A stretch of DNA of 64,000 nucleotides from Polynucleobacter aenigmaticus. Its GTDB lineage: Bacteria; Pseudomonadota; Gammaproteobacteria; Burkholderiales; Burkholderiaceae. Shown here one piece after another: positions 9,147-19,034 of this stretch; position 1 is the first letter of the stretch, and the number at the start of each line of letters is the position of its first letter. Both the position numbers and the translations under genes were made by a program. The notes below the pieces were generated by a model. The model did not search any database. It was not told the origin of the DNA and saw nothing but the letters and a program-made list of their open reading frames with translations. The stretch is from contig NZ_NGUO01000002.1 in the NCBI RefSeq assembly GCF_002206635.1, positions 124,001-188,000 of the forward strand. The letters run 5' to 3'.

Positions 9147-10438
9147 ATCGCCCCGGTCAATCATTGTTGTCGCGCCTGATATTTTCTCGGTCAGAGAAGC
9201 GAGAGTCTAAGCAGCAGCAACACCGCGCGAGCACAGACGCCTTTCTGGGCTTGCTGGCTCGATTGCGTAGCGGACATCTTGTACTTACCCTGCCTAACAA
9301 AGGGGTAAGGGAGTTTGGCAATCGCACCGATCTGCTCCATGCAGAAATCCAGATCTTAGACTGGTCCGTCTTTAAGCAGGCGCTATCCCATGGTGATATT
9401 GGCTTCGCTGAAAGCTATATTCGCGGGCAATGGAATACCCCTGATCTCAAGGCTGTTCTGGAACTTGCCATTCGAAATCGCACCATCCTAGAAAAAGCAA
9501 TTTATGGCAGCTGGCTCGGCTCTTTAGCTTATCGCCTCAGGCATTGGTTTAGAGATAACTCAAAAGCGGGTAGCCGCAAAAATATTCATGCGCACTATGA
9601 TTTGGGCAATGCTTTCTATACGCTCTGGCTTGATCCCACCATGAGCTATTCCAGTGCCTGGTTCTCTGAGGGCGACCAACAATCATTGATGGATGCCCAG
9701 CGCGACAAGATCAAGCGCATTTTGAAGTCTATCCGCGCTAAAGCTGGTGATCAACTTTTAGAGATAGGTTGTGGCTGGGGTGGCTTCATGGAGGAAGCGC
9801 TGCGAAATAACAATCAAATTACCGGCCTCACTTTATCTACAGAGCAAAAAGCTTTTGCGGAGTCTCGACTTCAACAGGTCTCTGTAGAAGTAGGTGGCTT
9901 GAAAAAATTTGAGGTTCGCCTTCAAGACTACCGCGACTGTACAGAGCAGTTTGATGGCATTGCCTCCATTGAAATGTTTGAAGCAGTAGGTGAAAACCAC
10001 TGGGGTGAATACTTCCAAACCATTGCTAAACGCCTCAAAGCAGGTGGTAGGGCTTGCATTCAAACGATCGTCATTGCAGAGGATCTGTTTGAGCGCTATC
10101 GCCATAGCACCGACTTTATTCAGCAATATGTTTTTCCAGGAGGCATGTTGCCATCACCCTCTAAATTTAAGGCTGCTGCAGCTAGTGCAGGCCTAGTGGT
10201 GGAGTCAGAGTTTGCCTTTGGTGCCGACTATGCAAAAACCTTATGTCTCTGGCGTGATAGTTTTAATCAGAAGATTGACGAAATCTATCGATTAGGATTT
10301 GATGAAGCTTTTATACGTCTCTGGAATTTCTACCTGATGTATTGCGCGGCTGGCTTTTCTGAAAAGAATATTGATGTCGTGCAATACACCTTAAAACACC
10401 AATCTAATCACCTTTCTGGCGACGCACTGACACCATGA
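9143..10438 (+). CDS. Cyclopropane-fatty-acyl-phospholipid synthase family methyltransferase
   Basis: A 431-aa SAM-dependent methyltransferase of the CFA synthase family, acting on unsaturated acyl chains of membrane phospholipids. The core motif HYDLGNAFY is at about 151-159 and SYSSAWF at 168-174. The SAM-binding glycine loop EIGCGWGG is at 207-214. Its N-terminal 30 residues are basic and variable. In this type of operon the enzyme may make a methylated rather than a cyclopropane product, so I do not assign cfa outright. It overlaps both neighbours by 4 bp. Confidence 0.9.
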   Translation: MNRPGQSLLSRLIFSRSEKRESKQQQHRASTDAFLGLLARLRSGHLVLTLPNKGVREFGNRTDLLHAEIQILDWSVFKQALSHGDIGFAESYIRGQWNTPDLKAVLELAIRNRTILEKAIYGSWLGSLAYRLRHWFRDNSKAGSRKNIHAHYDLGNAFYTLWLDPTMSYSSAWFSEGDQQSLMDAQRDKIKRILKSIRAKAGDQLLEIGCGWGGFMEEALRNNNQITGLTLSTEQKAFAESRLQQVSVEVGGLKKFEVRLQDYRDCTEQFDGIASIEMFEAVGENHWGEYFQTIAKRLKAGGRACIQTIVIAEDLFERYRHSTDFIQQYVFPGGMLPSPSKFKAAAASAGLVVESEFAFGADYAKTLCLWRDSFNQKIDEIYRLGFDEAFIRLWNFYLMYCAAGFSEKNIDVVQYTLKHQSNHLSGDALTP

Positions 10439-11211
10439 AACAACAAGGGCTCGAGAATTTTCTAAATAAGCGCATCTGGGTCATTGGCGCCTCTAGCGGG
10501 ATCGGCGAAGCTTGTGCTACCGCTTTATTAAAGCTGGGTGGAAAAGTAGCTCTCTCTAGTCGTCGTGCCGAGCGTCTAAATACCCTCGCACAACTTGGAG
10601 GCAAAGAACAAACTTTGGTTCTTCCTCTAGACGTTACCCGCCAAGGGGATCTGGAATCTGCCTATCAATCCATTCTTGATAGCTGGGGTGGATTAGATTT
10701 GTTACTGTTTGTTTCGGGGATGTATGTCCCCTTACGCGCTGACAACTTTGATTTCGATATTGCGCAAAAAACAATTGATGCTAATTTACTTGGCCCCATG
10801 CGCGCAGTTGCAGCCGTCTTGCCTGAAATGCTCAAGAATCACGCTGGTCATATTGCCATTGTGGGTAGTGTGGCGGGCTATAGCGGACTCCCAAAAGCCT
10901 TGGCGTATGGGCCTAGCAAAGCGGGGATTATTAATTTCTGCGAAACCCTTTATTACGACTTACTACCACAAGGCATCAGCGTACACATGATCTCCCCAGG
11001 CTTTGTGGCCACTGAAGCTACTGCAAAAAATGATTTTGAGATGCCGGCACTCATCACTGCAGATGAAGCTGCACAGGAAATTTTAAAAGGCATTCAGGCT
11101 GGGAAATTTGACATTCACTTCCCTAAGCGGTTTTCAGGATTCTTAAAGTTCCTCAGAATCCTGCCCTACCCACTTTACTTTTGGATCGTACGTCGCTTCG
11201 TTCAACTCTAA
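10435..11211 (+). CDS. Short-chain dehydrogenase/reductase
   Basis: A 258-aa classical SDR. The cofactor loop GASSGIG is at 18-24, and the catalytic residues are Ser145, Tyr158 and Lys162 (YGPSK). Arginines after the second strand (SRRAER) suggest NADPH preference. The C-terminal stretch FLRILPYPLYFWIVRRF is hydrophobic and basic and could anchor the enzyme at the membrane, fitting a lipid substrate. It is the last gene of the five-gene run and overlaps the methyltransferase gene by 4 bp. Its substrate is unknown. Confidence 0.88.
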   Translation: MKQQGLENFLNKRIWVIGASSGIGEACATALLKLGGKVALSSRRAERLNTLAQLGGKEQTLVLPLDVTRQGDLESAYQSILDSWGGLDLLLFVSGMYVPLRADNFDFDIAQKTIDANLLGPMRAVAAVLPEMLKNHAGHIAIVGSVAGYSGLPKALAYGPSKAGIINFCETLYYDLLPQGISVHMISPGFVATEATAKNDFEMPALITADEAAQEILKGIQAGKFDIHFPKRFSGFLKFLRILPYPLYFWIVRRFVQL

Positions 11212-11215
11212 AAAA

Positions 11216-11878
11216 TTATTTGAATTTATCCTTACGGATTTTTTGCTCTAAGTAATCCATCACGGAGATCGCTTTCGCTTTAGTGCCAGCAATCGATGGT
11301 GAAGTTACATAACGGCCCTGCATCACAATGGTTGGCACTCCATCAATGCGGTACGCGTCAGCCATTTGTCTTGCTGCACGCGCCTTAGCTACCACCGCAA
11401 ACGAACGATAAGTCGCCAAGAAAGTATTGCGATCAATGCCTTGTGATGCAACCCAGTCAGCAATCTCATTCTCGGTCATGAGGCGCTTATTCTCTTTGTG
11501 CATGGCGTACATCACTTTTTCATTCATTGCCTCGCCTTTACCCATCGCCTCTAGGGCATAGAACAACTGGCTATGTGGCATAAAGTCATCGCGGAACGCA
11601 ACAGGCACTCTACGGAATGTCACATCCTTAGGCTGGCGTTTTATCCATGCACTTAACTCTGGCTCAAAGTCATAGCAATGTGGGCAACCGTACCAAAAGA
11701 ATTCGATAACCTCAACCTTGCCTTTAGATTCCACTGGCTGAGCAACTGGCAGAATACGGTAATCAAATCCTTCCTCGATCTTAGGACTTTGCGCATTTGA
11801 AAGGCCAGAAAAAGAAATTGCCAGACTTAGGGCGGCAACAGATAGAAGGGTTCGCTTCGACTTAGATAATGTAATCAT
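11216..11878 (-). CDS. dsbA: Thiol:disulfide interchange protein DsbA
   Basis: Periplasmic oxidase that introduces disulfides into exported proteins, normally recycled by DsbB. It is 220 aa. Residues 1-29 form a signal peptide (cleavage near SNA-QS). The active site CPHC is Cys65-Cys68, the classic DsbA dipeptide, and the cis-proline is in DGVPT near residue 178. It overlaps the SPOR gene by 4 bp and lies at the end of the argS operon. Only 4 bp separate it from the convergent SDR gene. Confidence 0.95.
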   Translation of the reverse strand: MITLSKSKRTLLSVAALSLAISFSGLSNAQSPKIEEGFDYRILPVAQPVESKGKVEVIEFFWYGCPHCYDFEPELSAWIKRQPKDVTFRRVPVAFRDDFMPHSQLFYALEAMGKGEAMNEKVMYAMHKENKRLMTENEIADWVASQGIDRNTFLATYRSFAVVAKARAARQMADAYRIDGVPTIVMQGRYVTSPSIAGTKAKAISVMDYLEQKIRKDKFK

Positions 11879-12489
11879 GATTTGCTAGATTTAATAACGC
11901 TAGGTTTAATGCCCATGCTATTAAGCCTATCTCGCACGGGATTGCTTTCTTCAACACTGTTATATGGACCAACACGAACGCGCCAAAGTGTATTGCCCTC
12001 GCTACTGATCTCACTCAATTGCGACTGAATACCTTGAATGGCCAAACTCGCCTTTTGTGCATCAGCATCAGCGCGCTTATTAAAAGCGCCTACTTGTAAG
12101 AAATAGATTGCATCGGATTTGGCTACAGCAGCTGGGGCCACTTCTGCTGGTTTCTTACCAGCAGCTACGTCACCAATCGGATCCGATGTATTGGCAGCGG
12201 GTGCAGAAGATTTACCTTGTAAGGGTTTATTCAAATCTAGAGGCTCTGCCGGATTTGCCACCCCACCCTCTGCGGGTGCAGGAGCAGATTTAATCGTTAG
12301 CGGAAGATTAGGGGCCCTTACTCCTGGCCTCTCCTGTGGGGTGTTCTTTGAAAGGTAAAACGCAATCACAAATGCCACACCCAAGCCAACTCCTAAGCCC
12401 AAAATAAAGCCTAGGATGGTACCACCGTACTCCGAGTTTGAAGTATCCACTTTTGGAATATAGCCAGCCTGTTGATTCGTTTTTTTCAT
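11875..12489 (-). CDS. SPOR domain membrane protein
   Basis: A single-pass inner-membrane protein with a periplasmic SPOR domain that binds denuded peptidoglycan at the septum. I place the start at the ATG at 12489 (204 aa) because GGAG lies six bases before it; an in-frame GTG at 12534 is possible but has a weaker site. A membrane helix spans about residues 23-46, a Pro/Ala-rich linker follows, and the SPOR domain covers about the last 75 residues (YFLQVGAFNKRADAD onward). It sits between argS and dsbA. FtsN or DedD-like roles are possible. Confidence 0.85.
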   Translation of the reverse strand: MKKTNQQAGYIPKVDTSNSEYGGTILGFILGLGVGLGVAFVIAFYLSKNTPQERPGVRAPNLPLTIKSAPAPAEGGVANPAEPLDLNKPLQGKSSAPAANTSDPIGDVAAGKKPAEVAPAAVAKSDAIYFLQVGAFNKRADADAQKASLAIQGIQSQLSEISSEGNTLWRVRVGPYNSVEESNPVRDRLNSMGIKPSVIKSSKS

Positions 12490-12541
12490 CGCGTCTCCAA
12501 CCTTCTTTTTTACTTCTTTAGCACCACCAAACACTCACAGC

Positions 12542-14287
12542 TTACATCTTAGCTGGTGCTGAAACTCCCAATAGTTTTAAACCATTTTCAAGCACTTGGC
12601 GAGTCGCCGAAAGCAGGGCTAATCGAGCCAACTTCAAGGCGGCATCATCCACCAAGACACGGTCCGCGCTATAGAAGGTGTGGAAATCTCCTGCCAAATC
12701 ACGCAAATAAAAAGCTAAGGCATGGGGCGCTAAATCCGCAGCTGCATCAGTAAGCATTTCTGGGTACTCAGCTAAGCGACGCAATAGATGGTCGGAAGCC
12801 TTACTTTGCAGCAAAGAAAGATCTGCTGCCTTGAGGTCAGACACCTGACCGCCCCATTGAGTCAAGATAGAGCAAATACGCGCATGAGCATACTGCACGT
12901 AGAACACGGGGTTCTCATCGTTTTGTTGCAGCGCTAAATCAATATCAAAGACAAACTCAGTATCGGCCTTACGTGAGATTAAGAAAAAGCGTACGGCATC
13001 TCGCCCACGCTGTAATGCGAACTCACGTTCATCGGCAGTCATCTCTGGCGTAACGCCGCCAGACCACTCCACTAAATCACGCACAGTCACATAAGATCCT
13101 GCACGCTTAGAAATTTTAACTTCTTCACCATGGCGCATCACTGTGACCATCTTGTGCAACACATAATCAGGGTAGGTTTTAGGAATATCCCAGCCACGCT
13201 TCTGCGCTACGCCCTGCAATCCAGAGCGCACACGGGCAATCGTACCGTGGTGATCACTGCCTTGAACGTTAATCACCTTTGCAAAGCCACGATTCCACTT
13301 GCTGGTGTGATACGCGACATCGGGCACAAAATAAGTAAAGCTGCCATCAGACTTACGCATGACGCGATCTTTATCATCGCCATCATCAGTGGTCTTAAGC
13401 CAAAGCGCACCCTCAGATTCATAGGTCTTGCCAATGCTCTGCAACTCCTCAACAATTTTTGCAACACTGCCATCAATATACAAAGAAGACTCTAAGTAAT
13501 AGCAATCGAACTTCACGCCAAAGATTTTTAAATCAATATCTTGTTCGTTACGCAAGTAAGCGACCGCAAATAGACGGATCGCCTCCATTCTTTCTGCATC
13601 TGATAAATCATCTCGATATCCAGGAGCCACTTTATAAGCGCTTGCAATCTCAGCAATGTACTCGCCGTTATAGGCATTCTCTGGCCAAGCAGCATCGCCT
13701 GGCTTCAAGCCATTTAAGCGCGCCTGAACGGAAAGCGCCAAATTGGCAATCTGTACGCCAGCATCGTTGTAATAAAACTCGCGATGCACTTTAATGCCTT
13801 GAGTTGCCAAGAGGTTTGCTAGCGCATCACCCAAAGCAGCTTGGCGGCCATGACCCACATGCAAAGGGCCAGTGGGATTGGCTGAGACAAACTCAATCAT
13901 GGCGCTGGGTACCAGAGCATTCTCTGGGGCTAATTGGCCAAATTGAGATCCCGCTGTCAGCACCTCTTGAACCACAGCGGTTTTAGCGGAATTGCTGAGG
14001 CGAAAGTTAATAAATCCGGGGCCTGCGATTTCGCAAGAAGCAATCAGATCGCTATAACCGGGTTGCTGCTCTAGGCGCTCAACCAAGGCTTGCGCCAATT
14101 CTCGAGGATTAAGTTTCCAGGCCTTGGAGAGCTGGAGAGCGATATTACATGCGACATCCCCATGATCGACCGCCTTAGGGCGCTCCAAACGGGGCTGGGG
14201 AGCCTCGCCTAAACCACGCTCCTGAGCCAAACCTTGCAGTGCAACGCCGAGCATTTCAATTAAACGATTTTTATTAGTTAACAACAT
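12542..14287 (-). CDS. argS: Arginyl-tRNA synthetase
   Basis: Charges tRNA-Arg with arginine; class Ia enzyme of 581 aa, the usual length. The HIGH-type motif is HVGH at 143-146 within [19 protein letters not shown] occupies the place of the KMSK loop, which is often degenerate in ArgRS. The N-terminal Add-1 domain and C-terminal anticodon-binding domain are both present. It is the first gene of the argS-SPOR-dsbA run and is divergent from the DUF1840 gene. Confidence 0.97.
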   Translation of the reverse strand: MLLTNKNRLIEMLGVALQGLAQERGLGEAPQPRLERPKAVDHGDVACNIALQLSKAWKLNPRELAQALVERLEQQPGYSDLIASCEIAGPGFINFRLSNSAKTAVVQEVLTAGSQFGQLAPENALVPSAMIEFVSANPTGPLHVGHGRQAALGDALANLLATQGIKVHREFYYNDAGVQIANLALSVQARLNGLKPGDAAWPENAYNGEYIAEIASAYKVAPGYRDDLSDAERMEAIRLFAVAYLRNEQDIDLKIFGVKFDCYYLESSLYIDGSVAKIVEELQSIGKTYESEGALWLKTTDDGDDKDRVMRKSDGSFTYFVPDVAYHTSKWNRGFAKVINVQGSDHHGTIARVRSGLQGVAQKRGWDIPKTYPDYVLHKMVTVMRHGEEVKISKRAGSYVTVRDLVEWSGGVTPEMTADEREFALQRGRDAVRFFLISRKADTEFVFDIDLALQQNDENPVFYVQYAHARICSILTQWGGQVSDLKAADLSLLQSKASDHLLRRLAEYPEMLTDAAADLAPHALAFYLRDLAGDFHTFYSADRVLVDDAALKLARLALLSATRQVLENGLKLLGVSAPAKM

Positions 14288-14322
14288 AGATAAGTGAGTT
14301 TATCAGGTGGTAAGCTATTGAA

Positions 14323-14640
14323 ATGATCTATCAATTTCGCTCCAAAGCGGGCCCAGACGTCATTATGTTGGCTGATCTGACTCAACGGATATTTGATATC
14401 TTGGGTCGCTCCTTAGAACACAGAGGAATTTTGACGGTTGAGCAATTGCCACCCCTCATCACCGCCCTAGAAACCGCTATCCTGAAAGACCTTGAGGAGC
14501 GCTCCAAAAGCAATACCGCCGAACAAGAAAATACGGAAAAACCGAAGTTAGCAGACAGACTCGGGCAGCGCGCCTACCCCTTCCTAGAGCTTATGAAACA
14601 GGCTAAGGCCAAAGATGAGCCGGTAATGTGGGGCGTTTAA
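14323..14640 (+). CDS. DUF1840 domain-containing protein
   Basis: A 105-aa cytosolic protein matching the DUF1840 family found in betaproteobacteria. It starts MIYQFRSKAGPDVIML and has a conserved middle (ILGRSLEHRGILTVEQLP). A charged variable linker separates this from a conserved tail (RAYPFLELMKQA). No catalytic motif is visible and no function is known to me. It stands alone between argS and the metH pair, with 35 bp before it and 44 bp after it. Confidence 0.82.
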   Translation: MIYQFRSKAGPDVIMLADLTQRIFDILGRSLEHRGILTVEQLPPLITALETAILKDLEERSKSNTAEQENTEKPKLADRLGQRAYPFLELMKQAKAKDEPVMWGV

Positions 14641-14684
14641 ACGAAGCCACCCCGCTCCACATAATCCAAACAAAGTAACTGTAT

Positions 14685-17450
14685 TTAATCGATTGAGCTA
14701 GCCAGCTGGCGACGCACATCCTCAATAGACTCATCACGGCGTTTAGCTAGATCCTCAACCTGATCAGCAGAAACTTTACCCACGTTAAAGTAGCGTGCAT
14801 CCGGATGGGCTAGGTAAAAGCCACTGACGCTAGAGGCTGGATTCATAGCCATTGACTCGGTCAGAGTCATGCCAATATCCTCCGAACCAATGACGCGCAG
14901 TAAATCCCTCTTCACTTCATGGACTGGACAGGCTGGGTAACCAGGAGCCGGACGAATACCGCGATATTCCTCGTTAATCATTTGATCACTCGTCAAGAAC
15001 TCGTCTGTCGCATATCCCCAAAGGTCAGTACGGACGCGGTGGTGCATGAGCTCTGCAAATGCTTCCGCCAAACGATCGGCCAAAGATTGCAGCATGATTG
15101 CACTGTAGTCGTCATGCTTCGCATGAAACTCAGCAACCTTCTTCTCAACGCCGTGGCCTGTAGTGACTGCAAAGCAGCCTAAATAATCTGCAACACCCAA
15201 ATCTTTTGGCGCAACATAATCTGCCAAACAACGATTAGGGCGACGTACGCCATCGACTACCGGACGCTCAGCTTGTTGGCGCAAGTTATGCCAAACAAAT
15301 AGTGGGTGCTCGCGAGACTCATCGCTATATAAGACGATGTCGTCGCCAACCGCATTAGCGGGATAGAAGGCTACCACTGCATCAGCTTGCAGCCATTGGC
15401 CTTTGATGAGCTTATCTAGCAACACCTGAGCATCTTCAAAGACGTTGCGAGCCTCTATGCCCACCACTTCATCATCAAGGATTTGCGGGAACTTGCCAGC
15501 CAAATCCCAAGTCTGGAAAAATGGTGTCCAGTCAATGTATTTGGCGATATCACTTAAAGCGAAGTTCTTGAAAATACGACGCCCAATAAATTTGGGTTTC
15601 TCAGGCACATAGTTGGCCCAATCAATCAACTCACGATTCTTACGTGCAGCCTCCAATGAAATCGTTGGAGCTACCTTTTTATTCGCATGCTGTTCACGAA
15701 TGCGGACATAGTCATCGCGCAAATCTTGAATAAATTTCTTAGAATTCTCATCAGACAACAAGCTAGATGCTACCGATACAGAGCGAGACGCATCTGGAAC
15801 ATAAACCACCGGACCATCGTAGTGTGGTGCGATCTTCACGGCAGTATGCACACGGGAAGTTGTTGCGCCACCAATCATCAGCGGAATTTGACGCTCACGG
15901 AAGTAATCATCACGCTGCATTTCTTGCGCAACATAAGTCATCTCTTCAAGTGAAGGTGTGATCAAACCAGATAAGCCAACGATGTCCGCCTTTTCTTCTT
16001 TAGCGCGCTTGAGAATTTCTGCGCAAGGCACCATCACACCCATATTGGCAACTTCGAAGTTATTACATTGCAACACTACAGTCACAATATTTTTACCAAT
16101 ATCGTGAACATCGCCCTTCACGGTAGCCATGACAATTTTGCCCTTGGCTTTCGCTTCACCACCAGAAGCAATGTGGAGGCGCTTCTCTTCTTCAATGTAG
16201 GGAATCAAAATGGCAACAGCTTGTTTCATCACGCGCGCGCTCTTCACTACTTGCGGCAAGAACATCTTACCCTCGCCAAACAAGTCGCCAACGACATTCA
16301 TGCCGTCCATGAGCGGACCTTCAATAACTTCAATCGGCCTGCCGCCTGCGCCCATAATTTGCGCACGCAACTCTTCCGTATCTTCTTCAATGAAAATAGT
16401 AATACCATGCACGAGTGCATGCGTTAAACGAGCACGCACTGGCGATTCACGCCAAGCCAAGTTCTCAACCTGCTTTGCGCCACCACCTTTAAATTGGTCG
16501 GCAATATCGAGTAAACGCTCGGTTGGAGTCTTACCTTCTTTTTCTTTAAAGCGGTTGAGAACAACATCTTCAACGCGCTCACGCAACTCAGCATCTAAGT
16601 CTGCGTAGACGCCAAGCTGTCCTGCATTGACGATACCCATGTCCATGCCCGCCTGAATAGCGTGATACAAGAACACCGTATGAATAGCTTCACGCACGCG
16701 ATCATTGCCACGGAATGAGAAGCTAACGTTCGATACTCCACCGCTAACTTTTGCGCCCGGTAGATTTTCTTTAATCCAGCGAGTGGCATTAATGAAATCA
16801 ACCGCATAGTTGTCGTGCTCTTCAATCCCCGTAGCGATTGCAAAGATATTGGGGTCAAAAATAATATCTTCAGCGGGGAAGCCAACCTCATTAACCAAAA
16901 TCTCATAGCAACGTTGACAGATTTCTGTCTTGCGCTTAAAGGTATCGGCTTGGCCCGCCTCATCAAACGCCATCACCACAGTAGCAGCACCGTAACGACG
17001 AAGTAAACGAGCTTGCTTTCTGAAAGGCTCTTCACCTTCTTTCAGGGAAATCGAATTGACAATCGGCTTACCTTGAATACATTTCAGACCGGCCTCGATC
17101 ACGCTCCACTTAGAGGAGTCCACCATGATGGGTACGCGCGCGATATCGGGTTCAGAAGCAATCAGATTTAAGAAGCGCGTCATCGCCGCCTCAGAATCTA
17201 GCATCGCCTCATCCATATTGATATCGATGACTTGGGCACCGTTCTCCACTTGCTGTCTCGCTACTACCAATGCTTCATCAAACTGATTATTTAGAATCAT
17301 GCGTGAGAATGCTTTGGAGCCCGTAACGTTCGTACGCTCACCAATGTTCACAAAGCCGACATCGGCCGTGACATTAAAGGGCTCTAGGCCAGATAGCTTC
17401 ATCGCTGGCATAGCAGATTTATTTACTGGTTTATTTTCTTTGGCGCTCAT
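14685..17450 (-). CDS. metH: Methionine synthase, pterin/cobalamin/activation part
   Basis: The larger half of a split cobalamin-dependent methionine synthase, 921 aa. It transfers a methyl group from 5-methyl-THF through cobalamin to homocysteine. The pterin-binding domain starts at [12 protein letters not shown] (33-44). The cobalamin module carries GDVHDIGKN (446-454), with His449 as the lower axial ligand. The C-terminal activation domain has [10 protein letters not shown], for SAM-dependent reactivation. The homocysteine-binding domain is missing here and supplied by the upstream gene, which overlaps by 4 bp. Confidence 0.95.
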   Translation of the reverse strand: MSAKENKPVNKSAMPAMKLSGLEPFNVTADVGFVNIGERTNVTGSKAFSRMILNNQFDEALVVARQQVENGAQVIDINMDEAMLDSEAAMTRFLNLIASEPDIARVPIMVDSSKWSVIEAGLKCIQGKPIVNSISLKEGEEPFRKQARLLRRYGAATVVMAFDEAGQADTFKRKTEICQRCYEILVNEVGFPAEDIIFDPNIFAIATGIEEHDNYAVDFINATRWIKENLPGAKVSGGVSNVSFSFRGNDRVREAIHTVFLYHAIQAGMDMGIVNAGQLGVYADLDAELRERVEDVVLNRFKEKEGKTPTERLLDIADQFKGGGAKQVENLAWRESPVRARLTHALVHGITIFIEEDTEELRAQIMGAGGRPIEVIEGPLMDGMNVVGDLFGEGKMFLPQVVKSARVMKQAVAILIPYIEEEKRLHIASGGEAKAKGKIVMATVKGDVHDIGKNIVTVVLQCNNFEVANMGVMVPCAEILKRAKEEKADIVGLSGLITPSLEEMTYVAQEMQRDDYFRERQIPLMIGGATTSRVHTAVKIAPHYDGPVVYVPDASRSVSVASSLLSDENSKKFIQDLRDDYVRIREQHANKKVAPTISLEAARKNRELIDWANYVPEKPKFIGRRIFKNFALSDIAKYIDWTPFFQTWDLAGKFPQILDDEVVGIEARNVFEDAQVLLDKLIKGQWLQADAVVAFYPANAVGDDIVLYSDESREHPLFVWHNLRQQAERPVVDGVRRPNRCLADYVAPKDLGVADYLGCFAVTTGHGVEKKVAEFHAKHDDYSAIMLQSLADRLAEAFAELMHHRVRTDLWGYATDEFLTSDQMINEEYRGIRPAPGYPACPVHEVKRDLLRVIGSEDIGMTLTESMAMNPASSVSGFYLAHPDARYFNVGKVSADQVEDLAKRRDESIEDVRRQLASSID

Positions 17451-18511
17451 GATGATGCCTCCGCGCTCTCTCGATAAAAGGCACGTGGCTTACGCTTTGC
17501 TACCGCATTGGCAATTGCGCGAATATGATCTGGCGTAGTTCCACAGCAACCACCCACCAGATTGACCAAGCCATCTTTTGCAAAACCATCAACCAAGCTA
17601 GAGGTAATTTCTGGAGTCTCATCGAAACCGGTATCACTCATCGGGTTAGGTAAGCCAGCATTCGGATAGCAAGACACTGCCGCATCACAGATGCGAGCAA
17701 GCTCTGCAATATAGGGGCGCATCAATGCTGCACCTAAAGCGCAGTTCAGGCCAAAGGTTAAAGGTTTAATGTGACGCAAGCTATTCCAAAAGGCTTCAAC
17801 TGTTTGACCAGATAAAATGCGGCCAGAAGCATCGGTTACCGTTCCTGAAATCATGACGGGCAAACGCTCGCCCGTTTCTTCAAAGAATTCATCTAACGCG
17901 AATAATGCAGCTTTGGCATTGAGCGTATCAAAAATAGTTTCTACTAAAAATAAATCAACGCCACCAGCAAAGAGTCCTTCAATTTGCTCACGATACGAAG
18001 CGCGCAAAACCTCAAAAGTTACATTGCGTGCGCCAGGATCATTGACGTCTGGAGAGATGCTTGCCGTCTTGGGCGTTGGCCCAATCGCGCCCGCAGCAAA
18101 ACGGGGTTTATCTGGTGTACTGTATTTTTCACAAGCAGCACGAGCGAGTTTGGCAGAGATTTCATTCATCTCATATGCCAAGCCGGCCATCTTGTAATCC
18201 TCTTGAGCTACCGAGGTGGCGCCAAAGGTATTGGTCTCAATAATGTCTGCGCCAGCATCAAGGTACTGCTCATGAATTTTGCTAATAATTTGGGGTTGAG
18301 TGAGCACCAGCAGCTCGTTATTGCCCTTAATATCGCCCGGATGATCTACAAAACGCGTATTGGTGGGCATGCCACGGTAATCGGCCTCATTCAACTTGTA
18401 TTGCTGAATCATGGTGCCCATAGCGCCATCCAAAATCAGAATGCGTTGCTTTAGGAGCTCAGGAAGGGCCTGACCACGGGTGTAAGGCTGGGATAAACCA
18501 TTAGATTGCAT
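17447..18511 (-). CDS. metH: Methionine synthase, homocysteine-binding part
   Basis: The N-terminal homocysteine S-methyltransferase domain of MetH encoded as its own 354-aa protein. The early [10 protein letters not shown] segment and the zinc-binding cysteines (GLNCALGA and the [11 protein letters not shown] pair) are intact. It should form a complex with the downstream 921-aa half. The 4 bp overlap gives near-equal synthesis. The 76 bp upstream, shared with the divergent phaM, shows no riboswitch that I recognise. Confidence 0.95.
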   Translation of the reverse strand: MQSNGLSQPYTRGQALPELLKQRILILDGAMGTMIQQYKLNEADYRGMPTNTRFVDHPGDIKGNNELLVLTQPQIISKIHEQYLDAGADIIETNTFGATSVAQEDYKMAGLAYEMNEISAKLARAACEKYSTPDKPRFAAGAIGPTPKTASISPDVNDPGARNVTFEVLRASYREQIEGLFAGGVDLFLVETIFDTLNAKAALFALDEFFEETGERLPVMISGTVTDASGRILSGQTVEAFWNSLRHIKPLTFGLNCALGAALMRPYIAELARICDAAVSCYPNAGLPNPMSDTGFDETPEITSSLVDGFAKDGLVNLVGGCCGTTPDHIRAIANAVAKRKPRAFYRESAEASS

Positions 18512-18587
18512 TGCTTAACCGGGATTAATCTCTAGAATCTCTTATTGTATTGGCATTACGCCACTTTTATCTGACCCGGAGCCCCCT

Positions 18588-19034
18588 ATGTTTGGAACTA
18601 TCCCAGAATTCAATCAAAGCCTTGAAATGATGAAAACCATGTGGGGTCAAGGCGCGACTGGGCAGATGCCTGGCCAATTTCCCTTCACTACAGATGCCTC
18701 TAAGGCGGCAGGAGGGTTTGGATCAGCATTTCCAGGCCTCGATACAGATGAGCTGGAGAAGCGCATTAAGGACCTTAAAAGCGTTGAAAACTGGCTCAAC
18801 CTCAATCTCAATATCTTAAAGTCCACCATTCAGGGCTTAGAAGTGCAACATGCCACCATGATGGCACTCAAATCCTTTGGTGACGCGGTTTCAGCAACCG
18901 CTGCTGCTGCCACCGGATCGTCTGAAGAATCCGGAACAAAAGCTGCTAAACCACGCAAAACCGCAACACGCCGTCATCGCAAAGCTGGCGACTCAACTTA
19001 CCTCGACGAAGTAGGTAATTCAGATGAGCAATAG
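18588..19034 (+). CDS. PhaM-like polyhydroxyalkanoate granule-associated protein
   Basis: A 148-aa protein like PhaM of Ralstonia, which activates PHA synthase and ties storage granules to the nucleoid. The N-terminal region FGTIPEFNQSLEMMKTMWG and the coiled helix after DTDELEKRIKDLKSVENWLNLNLN fit that family. The C-terminal tail is Lys/Arg-rich (KPRKTATRRHRK) and could bind DNA. GGAG precedes the ATG. Its last 89 bp are antisense to the end of the MBL hydrolase gene. Whether PHA synthase is present cannot be judged from this window. Confidence 0.8.
   Translation: MFGTIPEFNQSLEMMKTMWGQGATGQMPGQFPFTTDASKAAGGFGSAFPGLDTDELEKRIKDLKSVENWLNLNLNILKSTIQGLEVQHATMMALKSFGDAVSATAAAATGSSEESGTKAAKPRKTATRRHRKAGDSTYLDEVGNSDEQ

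Noticed and set aside
17984..18454. 156-codon open frame antisense to the homocysteine part of metH
   Set aside because: Both halves of metH are certain here, and the frame has no domain or ribosome site.
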